A stretch of 64,000 nucleotides of DNA, taken from positions 62,001 through 126,000 of the forward strand of contig CAWCUH010000007.1 in NCBI GenBank assembly GCA_963798655.1, given 5' to 3'. The notes beneath the pieces are model-generated. The model made no database searches. It was not told the origin of the DNA and saw only the letters and a list, made by a program, of their open reading frames with translations. Source of the DNA: CAVSMC01 sp963798655. GTDB lineage: Bacteria > Pseudomonadota > Gammaproteobacteria > Burkholderiales > Casimicrobiaceae. This document shows positions 7,324 to 16,489 of the stretch, piece by piece (position 1 is the stretch's first letter; the number at the start of each line of letters is the position of its first letter). Made by a program: the position numbers and the translations under genes.

Positions 7324-8148
7324 TTATCCCTTCTGAGCGTGCCGGCGGCGGACGATCATGCCGTCGGTGCGCTTGTTCTTGCGCGTCTTGTAGCCCTTGG
7401 TCGGCGTGCCCCACGGGGAGACGGGATGGCCGCCGCCGTTGGTGCGACCGCCCATGGGGTGATCGACCGGATTCATCGCCCATGCGCGCACCGTCGGCCG
7501 GATGCCGCGCCAGCGATTGGCGCCCGCCTTGCCGATCGAGCGCAGGCTGTGCTCCTCGTTGCCGACTTCGCCAATCGTTGCGCGGCAGTCGACGTGCACC
7601 TTGCGAATTTCGCCGGAGCGCAGACGCAGCTGTGCGTAGAGCCCTTCGCGCGCAAGCAACTGCACGGCGGCGCCCGCCGAGCGCGCGAGCTGCGCGCCCT
7701 TGCCCGGCATCATCTCGACGCAGTGCACCGTGGTGCCGACCGGGATGTTGCGAAGCGGCAGGCAGTTGCCAGGCTTGATCGCCGCCTCGCTGCCCGACGC
7801 GAGCTGCGTGCCGGCCGCGACGCCGCGCGGCGCGATGATGTAGCGACGCTCGCCGTCCGCGTAGAGCAGCAGCGCGATGTTCGCGCTGCGGTTCGGATCG
7901 TATTCGAGCCGCTCGACCTTCGCCGCGACGCCGTCCTTGTTGCGCTTGAAGTCGACGATCCGGTAATGATGCTTGTGACCGCCACCCTGGTGGCGCATCG
8001 TGATGTGGCCGTTGTTGTTGCGGCCCGACCCGCGCTTCTTGCTCTCGGTCAGCGCATCGACGGGACGGCCCTTGTGCAGCGCCGGATTGACGACCTTGAC
8101 GAGCGAACGGCGGCCCGGCGACGTCGGTTTGACTTTTTGGAGCGCCAT
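7324..8148 (-). CDS. rplB: 50S ribosomal protein L2
   Basis: 274 residues. L2 is a primary 23S rRNA binder needed for subunit joining and peptidyl transfer. MALQKVKPTSPGRRSLVKVV is the family start; 17 codons of open frame upstream belong to rplW. The functional histidine region near the C-terminus is present as VRAWAMNPVDHPMGGRTNGG. Six bases separate it from rpsS. Confidence 0.98.
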   Translation of the reverse strand: MALQKVKPTSPGRRSLVKVVNPALHKGRPVDALTESKKRGSGRNNNGHITMRHQGGGHKHHYRIVDFKRNKDGVAAKVERLEYDPNRSANIALLLYADGERRYIIAPRGVAAGTQLASGSEAAIKPGNCLPLRNIPVGTTVHCVEMMPGKGAQLARSAGAAVQLLAREGLYAQLRLRSGEIRKVHVDCRATIGEVGNEEHSLRSIGKAGANRWRGIRPTVRAWAMNPVDHPMGGRTNGGGHPVSPWGTPTKGYKTRKNKRTDGMIVRRRHAQKG

Positions 8149-8153
8149 CTCTG

Positions 8154-8468
8154 TTAGCCCCCCACCGCGAAATTGACTTCCTGGCCCGGCTTCAGGCACA
8201 CGTACGCCTTCTTCCAGCCACGCCGCTTGCCGGTGAATCGGCCGAAGCGCTTCGTCTTGCCGCCGACGTTGACGATCTGCACGCTCTTCACTTCCACCTT
8301 CAGCATCGCCTCCACCGCGGCCTTGACCTCGGGCTTCGTCGCGTCGGCGATGATGCGGAAGATGATCTGGTTGTGCTTGTCGCCGATGAACGTGCCCTTC
8401 TCCGAGATGATCGGAGCGAGCAGCACCGTCGCGAGGCGTTCCGAGTTGTACCTGATCGCGGCGGTCAT
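8154..8468 (-). CDS. rplW: 50S ribosomal protein L23
   Basis: 104 residues. L23 docks trigger factor and SRP at the tunnel exit. Family features are the N-terminal LATVLLAPIISEKGTFIGDK and the hairpin IVNVGGKTKRFGRFTGKRRG. The long upstream open frame is the shadow of rplD. The ATG at 8468 overlaps the rplD stop by 4 bp (ATGA), so translation is probably coupled. Confidence 0.98.
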   Translation of the reverse strand: MTAAIRYNSERLATVLLAPIISEKGTFIGDKHNQIIFRIIADATKPEVKAAVEAMLKVEVKSVQIVNVGGKTKRFGRFTGKRRGWKKAYVCLKPGQEVNFAVGG

Positions 8469-9085
8469 GCCAGCATCTCCTCGAATTGCGCGACCGCGGC
8501 CTTGGTGAGAACGACGTTCTCGAAGCGAAGCAGGCTTACCGGGTCGACCTCGCGGGTCTCGAGCACGAGCACGTCGGCGAGGTTGCGCGACGACAGCAAC
8601 ACGTTGTCGTCGAGCTTGTCGGTCACGAGCAGCACCGTGCCGTCGAGGCCGAACGACTTGATCTTCTGCGCGAAGAGCTTCGTCTTCGGCGAGTCGACGA
8701 CAATGCCGTCGACGACCGCCAGGCGGTTCTCGCGCACCAGCTGCGACAGGATCGACGCGATCCCGGCGCGATACATCTTGCGGTTGAGCTTCTGCGTGAA
8801 ATTCTCGTCGGGCGAGCTCGGGAAGATCTTGCCACCGCCGCGCCACAGCGGGCTGTTCGCCTGGCCGGCGCGAGCGCGGCCGGTGCCCTTCTGCTTCCAC
8901 GGCTTGCGGTGCGACTTGTTGACGTCGCTGCGTCCCTTCTGCGCGCGGTTGCCGCTGCGGGCATTCGCCTGGTACGCCGTGACGACCTGGTGGACGAGCG
9001 ACTCGTTGTAGTCGCGCGCGAACAGCGCGTCCGAGCCCGCGACGGTCGCGTCGCCGTTGCCGCCGATCAGCTTCAGATCCGCCAT
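8465..9085 (-). CDS. rplD: 50S ribosomal protein L4
   Basis: 206 residues. L4 has a globular domain plus an extended loop reaching the tunnel constriction, and in E. coli it represses the S10 operon. The loop region reads NRAQKGRSDVNKSHRKPWKQ followed by GTGRARAGQANSPLWRGGGK, which is the tunnel-lining signature. It ends in the usual LTKAAVAQFEEMLA. A 2-bp gap separates it from rplC. Confidence 0.98.
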   Translation of the reverse strand: MADLKLIGGNGDATVAGSDALFARDYNESLVHQVVTAYQANARSGNRAQKGRSDVNKSHRKPWKQKGTGRARAGQANSPLWRGGGKIFPSSPDENFTQKLNRKMYRAGIASILSQLVRENRLAVVDGIVVDSPKTKLFAQKIKSFGLDGTVLLVTDKLDDNVLLSSRNLADVLVLETREVDPVSLLRFENVVLTKAAVAQFEEMLA

Positions 9086-9087
9086 GA

Positions 9088-9744
9088 TCAGGCCCCCTTC
9101 TTCGCAGGCGCCTTCGCGGCGGGACGCACGACGATGTGACCGCCGTCGGCGCCCGGCACCGAGCCCTTGACGAGCAGCAATCCGCGCTCGGCGTCGACGC
9201 GAACGACGGTGAGCGTCTGCACGGTACGCGTGACGTTGCCGTACTGGCCCGCCATCCGCTTGCCCGGGAAGACGCGGCCTGGGTCCTGCGCCATGCTGAT
9301 CGAGCCCGGCGTGTTGTGCGAACGCGAGTTGCCGTGCGACGCCCGATTGGAGCTGAAGTTGTGGCGACGGATGACGCCCGAAAAGCCGCGGCCCTTCGTC
9401 GTTCCGCTGACGTCGACGAGCTGTCCGACCGTGAACGCATCGAGCGGCAGCGTCGCGCCGACCTTGAGATCGCCGATCGCATCGGGCGCGACCTTGAATT
9501 CCTTCAGCGTGACACCCGCTTCGACGCCCGCCTTCGCGAGGTGACCGGCCGCGGGCTTCGACACGCGCGACGCGCGACGCTTGCCGTACGCGACCTGCAC
9601 CGCGGCGTAGCCGTCGGTGTCCGGCGTCTTGATCTGCGTGATGCGATTGTTGCCGACATCGAGAACCGTCACCGGCACGGCGCTGCCGTCGTCGGTGAAG
9701 ACTCTTGTCATGCCGATCTTGCGACCGACGAGTCCGAGTGACAT
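9088..9744 (-). CDS. rplC: 50S ribosomal protein L3
   Basis: 218 residues. L3 reaches the peptidyl transferase centre with its long loop. The start is MSLGLVGRKIGMTRVFTDDG; the more than 160 upstream open codons run through an intergenic repeat and the rpsJ region and are not coding. The conserved TKGRGFSGVIRRHNF, RASHGNSRSHNTPGSI and PGRVFPGKRMAGQYG stretches are intact. Ala/Lys-rich C-terminus (PAAKAPAKKGA). A 167-bp spacer with a two-hairpin element separates it from rpsJ. Confidence 0.98.
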   Translation of the reverse strand: MSLGLVGRKIGMTRVFTDDGSAVPVTVLDVGNNRITQIKTPDTDGYAAVQVAYGKRRASRVSKPAAGHLAKAGVEAGVTLKEFKVAPDAIGDLKVGATLPLDAFTVGQLVDVSGTTKGRGFSGVIRRHNFSSNRASHGNSRSHNTPGSISMAQDPGRVFPGKRMAGQYGNVTRTVQTLTVVRVDAERGLLLVKGSVPGADGGHIVVRPAAKAPAKKGA

Positions 9745-9833
9745 TTCGCTTCTCTCTTTTATCGTTGCTCCGGTCGCCCGGAGTGCCGACTGCAATGGGC
9801 CGGCGTTACTTGGTGTTTCGTTGCCTCTGCTAC

Positions 9834-9910
9834 GCGAAAAGCGACGGGCCGCCCCGAGCCTTTCGCGCTGTCTTGCCGTACCGGCGCAAAGTAGAGTTGT
9901 ACTTTGCGCC
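9834..9910 (-). repeat. Two-hairpin intergenic element, copy A (rpsJ to rplC)
   Basis: Read on the transcribed (minus) strand, the first hairpin begins 1 nt after the rpsJ stop. Its arms are GGCGCAAAGTA and TACTTTGCGCC (9883-9910). After 16 nt comes a second hairpin at 9834-9866 with 9-bp arms and a 15-nt loop. Its arms are GCGAAAGGC and GCTTTTCGC, which pair fully only if a G-U wobble is allowed, and only in RNA of the minus strand. The conserved tail motif (TTCGTTGC on the plus strand) follows near 9818. Neither hairpin has a terminator T-run. Confidence 0.8.
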
Positions 9911-9911
9911 G

Positions 9912-10223
9912 CTACTGAAGCTTGATTTCCACGTCGACGCCCGCCGGCAGATCGAGCTTCATCAGCTGGTCGACCGTCTTGTCGGTCGGATCGATGATGT
10001 CCATCAGCCGCAGATGCGTGCGAATCTCGAACTGGTCGCGCGAGGTCTTGTTCACGTGCGGCGAGCGGAGAACGTTGTAGCGCTCGATCTTCGTCGGCAG
10101 CGGAACCGGCCCTTTGACGACCGCGCCCGAGCGCTTCGCCGTCTCGACGATCTCGAGCGCCGACTGGTCGATCAGCTTGTAGTCGAACGCCTTCAATCGA
10201 ATGCGGATTCTCTGGTTTTGCAT
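9912..10223 (-). CDS. rpsJ: 30S ribosomal protein S10
   Basis: 103 residues, the standard length. S10 is in the 30S head and also partners NusB in antitermination. It begins MQNQRIRIRLKAFDYKLIDQ and contains the S10 signature VKGPVPLPTKIERYNVLRSP. Here it lies downstream of tuf in the same direction, so the str and S10 groups are contiguous. Two-hairpin elements flank it on both sides. Confidence 0.98.
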   Translation of the reverse strand: MQNQRIRIRLKAFDYKLIDQSALEIVETAKRSGAVVKGPVPLPTKIERYNVLRSPHVNKTSRDQFEIRTHLRLMDIIDPTDKTVDQLMKLDLPAGVDVEIKLQ

Positions 10224-10281
10224 ATCTGCCTTTCGTCAACCGCTCGCCGATGCGCTCGGTTCAATTCGTTGCTGGTGCTAC

Positions 10282-10355
10282 GCGAAAAGCGACAGGCCGC
10301 CCCGAGCTTTTCGCGCTGACTCGATCCGGCGAAAAGTAGGTTTCCACTTTTCGCC
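10282..10355 (-). repeat. Two-hairpin intergenic element, copy B (tuf to rpsJ)
   Basis: It follows the tuf stop (10362-10364) by 6 bp. Hairpin 1 is at 10328-10355 with 10-bp arms GGCGAAAAGT/ACTTTTCGCC. Hairpin 2 is at 10282-10314 with perfect 9-bp arms GCGAAAAGC/GCTTTTCGC and a 15-nt loop (plus strand GACAGGCCGCCCCGA) shared with copy D and nearly shared with A and C. The two hairpins are 13 nt apart. The whole element is identical to copy D after the other tuf gene. Confidence 0.82.
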
Positions 10356-10361
10356 GACGAA

Positions 10362-11552
10362 TTACTCGATGATCTTGGCGACCACACCGGCGCCCACCGT
10401 GCGCCCGCCTTCGCGGATCGCAAAGCGCAACCCCTCCTCCATCGCTATCGGCGCAATCAGCGTCACCGTCATCGCAATGTTGTCCCCAGGCATCACCATC
10501 TCCGTGCCCGCCGGCAACTCGCAACTGCCCGTCACGTCCGTCGTGCGAAAGTAAAACTGCGGCCGATACCCCGGAAAAAACGGCGTGTGCCGCCCCCCCT
10601 CTTCCTTCGAGAGCACGTACACCTCGCAGCTGAACTTCGTGTGCGGCGTGATCGACCCCGGCTTCGCCAGCACCTGCCCGCGCTCGACCTCCTCGCGCTT
10701 GGTCCCCCGCAGCAGCACCCCGATGTTGTCCCCCGCCTGCCCCTGATCGAGCAGCTTCCTGAACATCTCCACACCCGTGCACACCGTGGTCAGCGTCGCC
10801 TTCAGCCCCACGATCTCCAAATTGTCGCCCACCTTCACGATCCCGCGCTCCACCCGCCCCGTCACCACCGTCCCCCGACCCGAGATCGAGAACACATCCT
10901 CCACCGGCATCAGAAACGGCCCGTCGATCGCACGCTTGGGCTGCGGAATGTAGCTGTCCAGCGCCTCCGCCAGCTTGAAGATCGACCCCTCCCCCATCTC
11001 GCTCTTGTCGCCTTCCAGCGCCATCTTCGCCGACCCAATCACGATCGGCGTCTTGTCCCCAGGAAAGTTGTACTTCGACAGCAGCTCGCGCACCTCGATC
11101 TCGACAAGCTCCAGCAGCTCCTTGTCGTCGACCATGTCCGCCTTGTTCATGTACACAATGATGTACGGAACCCCCACCTGGCGCGCCAGCAGAATGTGCT
11201 CGCGCGTCTGCGGCATCGGCCCGTCCGCCGCAGAGACCACCAGGATCGCACCATCCATCTGCGCCGCACCCGTGATCATGTTCTTGATGTAGTCCGCGTG
11301 CCCCGGACAGTCCACGTGCGCGTAGTGCCGGTTCGCCGTCTCGTACTCCACGTGCGCCGTGTTGATCGTGATCCCCCGCGCCTTCTCCTCCGGCGCATTG
11401 TCAATCTGGTCGTACGCGCGTGCCTCCCCCCCGTACTTCCGGGAAAGCACCAGCGTCATCGCCGCCGTCAGCGTCGTCTTGCCGTGATCAACGTGCCCTA
11501 TCGTGCCCACGTTCACGTGCGGCTTCGTCCGCTCGAATTTGCCTTTCGCCAT
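10362..11552 (-). CDS. tuf: Elongation factor Tu (copy 1, str operon)
   Basis: 396 residues. EF-Tu carries aminoacyl-tRNA to the ribosome as a GTPase. G motifs are GHVDHGKT (G1, residues 18-25), DCPGHADY (G3) and NKAD (G4). It follows fusA at 26 bp, the classical tufA position. The protein is identical to the second copy at 32921-34111, and the two genes differ at only a handful of silent bases. Codon choice differs from fusA and its other neighbours: GGG, GTG and CCG-type third-position G is strongly favoured, giving C-runs on the plus strand. That style is shared by both copies. Confidence 0.99.
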   Translation of the reverse strand: MAKGKFERTKPHVNVGTIGHVDHGKTTLTAAMTLVLSRKYGGEARAYDQIDNAPEEKARGITINTAHVEYETANRHYAHVDCPGHADYIKNMITGAAQMDGAILVVSAADGPMPQTREHILLARQVGVPYIIVYMNKADMVDDKELLELVEIEVRELLSKYNFPGDKTPIVIGSAKMALEGDKSEMGEGSIFKLAEALDSYIPQPKRAIDGPFLMPVEDVFSISGRGTVVTGRVERGIVKVGDNLEIVGLKATLTTVCTGVEMFRKLLDQGQAGDNIGVLLRGTKREEVERGQVLAKPGSITPHTKFSCEVYVLSKEEGGRHTPFFPGYRPQFYFRTTDVTGSCELPAGTEMVMPGDNIAMTVTLIAPIAMEEGLRFAIREGGRTVGAGVVAKIIE

Positions 11553-11578
11553 GATCCGGTTTCCTCAGCCAGTGTTCG

Positions 11579-13672
<2,094 letters not shown>

Positions 13673-13733
13673 TGTCGGATGCCTGGATTTCGCCGCGGAG
13701 ACCTCTCCGCGATAACCGTCGTTAGTTGGGGGC

Positions 13734-14204
13734 TCAGAAGCGGAAATGCGAGAACGCCTTGTTCGCTTCCGCCATCCGGTGCACTTCCTCGCGCTTCTTC
13801 ACCGCGCCGCCGCGACCTTCGGACGCTTCGAGCAACTCGGCAGCGAGCCGTGCGCCCATCGACTTCTCGCCGCGCTTTCTTGCGGCCTCGCGCAGCCAGC
13901 GCATGGCGAGCGCGACGCGGCGCACCGGGCGCACTTCGACGGGCACCTGGAAATTCGCGCCACCGACGCGCCGGCTCTTCACCTCGACCATCGGCTTGGA
14001 GTTCGACAGCGCCTGGTTGAACACTTCCAGCGGATCCTTGCCGCCCTTCTTCCCGATCGACTCCAACGCACCGTAGAGGATGCGCTCGGCGACCGACTTC
14101 TTGCCGGCGGTCATCAGCACGTTGACGAACTTCGCGACATCGCTCGAGCCGTATTTCGGATCGGCGAGGATCTCGCGCTTGGGGATTTCTCTGCGACGAG
14201 GCAT
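13734..14204 (-). CDS. rpsG: 30S ribosomal protein S7
   Basis: 156 residues. S7 nucleates the 30S head and, in E. coli, represses the str operon. It begins MPRRREIPKREILADPKYGS and holds the signature FVNVLMTAGKKSVAERILYG. It ends MAEANKAFSHFRF. It lies 34 bp downstream of rpsL. Regulation by S7 at the rpsL-rpsG gap is known for E. coli; with only 34 bp here I see no clear equivalent. Confidence 0.98.
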   Translation of the reverse strand: MPRRREIPKREILADPKYGSSDVAKFVNVLMTAGKKSVAERILYGALESIGKKGGKDPLEVFNQALSNSKPMVEVKSRRVGGANFQVPVEVRPVRRVALAMRWLREAARKRGEKSMGARLAAELLEASEGRGGAVKKREEVHRMAEANKAFSHFRF

Positions 14205-14238
14205 GGTGTCTCCGTTGAGCCTTTACGCGCGTCTGAAG

Positions 14239-14616
14239 CTAAGCCGCCTTGGGTTTCTTGGCGCCGTACTTCGAGCGCGCCTGCTTGCGGTCCTTGACCC
14301 CCGCGGTATCGAGACTGCCGCGCACCATGTGATAGCGCACGCCCGGCAAGTCCTTCACGCGGCCGCCGCGGATCAGCACGACCGAGTGCTCCTGCAGGTT
14401 GTGCCCTTCACCGCCGATATAACTGATCACTTCGAAGCCGTTGGTCAGCCGCACCTTCGCGACCTTGCGCAGCGCCGAGTTGGGCTTCTTCGGCGTCGTC
14501 GTGTATACGCGCGTGCACACGCCGCGCTTCTGCGGACTCTGTTGCAGCGCCGGGACCTTGCTCTTCGACACGACGGGCGAGCGGCCCTTGCGTACGAGCT
14601 GATTGATGGTTGGCAT
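14239..14616 (-). CDS. rpsL: 30S ribosomal protein S12
   Basis: 125 residues. S12 lies at the decoding centre. It begins MPTINQLVRKGRSPVVSKSK, and the two loops that contact the decoding site read TPKKPNSALRK (K43) and GGRVKDLPGVRYH (K88). Both hold the ordinary lysines, so no streptomycin-resistance substitution is visible at those positions. First gene of the str operon, with a leader of about 290 nt. Confidence 0.98.
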   Translation of the reverse strand: MPTINQLVRKGRSPVVSKSKVPALQQSPQKRGVCTRVYTTTPKKPNSALRKVAKVRLTNGFEVISYIGGEGHNLQEHSVVLIRGGRVKDLPGVRYHMVRGSLDTAGVKDRKQARSKYGAKKPKAA

Positions 14617-14977
14617 CCGAATTTTCCGTTTCGTGCGGCGTCAGGCTTGCTTGCGCCGGCCGCAGGCTCATGCGAAGCCGTTCTCGACAACAAATCAAAG
14701 TGGCCCGCGCAATCGACGCGCCCCGAAAGATCGGGACACGTGTGCCCGGGCCACCGTTTCGCGCCGCGGTCGACCGGCAGCGAGCCAAGCCCCGGGAAAG
14801 CGACGCGCAACGCGCTCGATTCCAGCGGGGTCGCCTGGCCCGGGCCGACGGCCGGGGTACGCGGATTTCTGCCCGCGACGAAAGCTTCCGTGGGCAAAAA
14901 GCGAAAAGACTACGAGTTTAAGACGTTATCACGGGAGTGTCAACGCTCTTTGTGCGCCGCGGTAGGGCCGCGCCGAC
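14617..14977 (-). promoter_or_regulatory. str operon promoter and long leader
   Basis: This 361-bp gene-free stretch lies upstream of rpsL. On the minus strand it holds a near-consensus sigma-70 promoter: -35 TTGACA (14938-14943), 17 bp, -10 TAAACT (14915-14920). Transcription would start near 14908, giving a leader of about 290 nt before the rpsL start. The leader contains several short GC-rich inverted repeats (for example around 14730-14760) but no obvious ORF or terminator. Confidence 0.78.
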
Positions 14978-15238
14978 TCAGTAGAAGCGGCCGCGATACG
15001 AATCGAGCCGGCGCATCCGCTCTTCGAGATCGACGAGGTTCGCCGCCTTCGCGAGGTAGGCCTCGCGCTCCTTCTGCACCGCGTTCCACGCCCAGCGGTC
15101 GAGCCGCTCCCAAAGGGTAGGCCGGGGCGGCGCAGCCTGGGCCTTGGCGGTGCCAACCGCTTCCGCCGACGGCAGGAACGCGGCTCCGGACAAGCCTCGG
15201 GCCATCGTATCGAAAATGCCGCCAATCGGGTTCTGCAT
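14978..15238 (-). CDS. Small DUF3563-like protein
   Basis: 86 residues from the ATG that gives MQNPIGGIFDTMARGLSGAA; a longer frame back to a TTG at 15319 is possible, and neither has a strong ribosome site. The C-terminal part WAWNAVQKEREAYLAKAANL plus DLEERMRRLD matches the pattern I know from DUF3563 proteins (aromatic residue, then ER.AYLA...LDLE.R). These are small Burkholderiales proteins of unknown function. The middle is Pro/Ala-rich. It is divergent from the LysR gene. The family call is from memory of the motif. Confidence 0.65.
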   Translation of the reverse strand: MQNPIGGIFDTMARGLSGAAFLPSAEAVGTAKAQAAPPRPTLWERLDRWAWNAVQKEREAYLAKAANLVDLEERMRRLDSYRGRFY

Positions 15239-15447
15239 CACAAAAAACGTTCGGTTCACTTGGGTCTCCGGGTTCTGGAGGAAGCGCGCAGCCACTTTTG
15301 ATGCGCTGCACAAGACCAATATCGGCCACTAAGACCCTGAAATCAAATCGTCGCGGTTGATCGACGTCATCGTCCGCGCTGATCGACCGGCCGCCATATT
15401 GCGTCGCAACAAAACCGCTATACTGAAGTCCAACTACACTGGACACC

Positions 15448-16359
15448 ATGGAGCTCTATCAACTACGCGGCTTTGCCGCGGTCGCGGAACTGGGTCATCT
15501 GACCCGGGCGGCCGATCGCCTGCATCTCAGCCAGCCGGCGCTGTCCGCGCAGATCAAGGCGCTCGAGGACGAGCTCGGGGTCGAGCTCTTCGACCGGGTC
15601 CCGGGGGGCATGGCGCTGACCGCGGCCGGTCATCGGCTGCTGCCGGAGGCGCTCAAGGTGGTCGCCGCCGCGCAGGCGCTGCGCGGCGCCGCCGCGTCGT
15701 TCAAGGGCGAAGTGAGCGGTCGCGCACGTGTCGGAACGCTGTCCGACCCCGACTTCATTCGCCTCGGTCAGTTGCTGTCGCGGGCGACGGAGCTTTATCC
15801 GCTGATCGACATCGAGCTCCACCACGAGGTGTCCGGCGCGGCGTTCGACAAGGTGCGTGACGGGGCACTCGACGCGAGCTTCTACTACGGCGAGCGCGTG
15901 CATCCCGACGTCGGCACCACCGCGCTGCGCACGGTCGTCTACCGCGTCGCGGCGCCCGGCGCGTGGCGCAAGGAGGTCGACGGCGCGACCTGGGAGACGA
16001 TCGCCGAGCAGCCGTGGATCATCCCGCCGCCGATCAGCACGCATCACGCGCTCGCGGCCTCGCTCTTCGCAACGCGCGGGGGTGCGCCGGCAAAGCTGGT
16101 CGAAGCGGACAACGAGGCGGTACTGCGCTCGCTCGTCGTCGCCGGCGTCGGCATCGCGCTGCTGCGCGAGGACGTCGCGCAGCAGGCGCAGCACGCGGGC
16201 GAGGCCTGCATCTGGTCCGACACGCGGCTCACGACGATGCTGCAATTCATCTACCCGCGCGCGCGGCGGGACGAGCCGATCATTGGCGCGCTGCGATCGG
16301 TCGTGCGCGACATCTGGCATCCCGGCGACGTCGACGCGCCGCTATCGCGCGCGGCGTAG
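15448..16359 (+). CDS. LysR-family transcriptional regulator
   Basis: 303 residues. The N-terminal winged helix-turn-helix is clear: MELYQLRGFAAVAELGHLTR and LHLSQPALSAQIKALEDELG (about residues 1-60). The effector-binding domain follows at about 90-295, with VGTLSDPDFIRLGQLLSRAT at its start. A TATACT -10-like box stands at 15419-15424, and GTCCA...TGGAC flanks the likely transcription start. The target and ligand cannot be read from the sequence. It is divergent from the DUF3563-like gene and upstream of the PLD/VTT gene on the same strand. Confidence 0.95.
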   Translation: MELYQLRGFAAVAELGHLTRAADRLHLSQPALSAQIKALEDELGVELFDRVPGGMALTAAGHRLLPEALKVVAAAQALRGAAASFKGEVSGRARVGTLSDPDFIRLGQLLSRATELYPLIDIELHHEVSGAAFDKVRDGALDASFYYGERVHPDVGTTALRTVVYRVAAPGAWRKEVDGATWETIAEQPWIIPPPISTHHALAASLFATRGGAPAKLVEADNEAVLRSLVVAGVGIALLREDVAQQAQHAGEACIWSDTRLTTMLQFIYPRARRDEPIIGALRSVVRDIWHPGDVDAPLSRAA

Positions 16360-16489
16360 CGACTCGTCGCAAGCTGCGGCGCGCCGGCGTCCGCTGCGGC
16401 GCGTGACGAGTGTCGGACATGCCCGACAGACGCGCCGCGTCGCCATCGCCGAGAATGGAGCGGCGCCCTGACCGCGACGGCGCGTCGTC

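Noticed and set aside
9088..10239. Long N-terminal extension of rplC (383 codons in all)
   Set aside because: The extra codons cross rpsJ and the two-hairpin repeat; L3 proteins start at MSLGLVGRKIGMTRVF.
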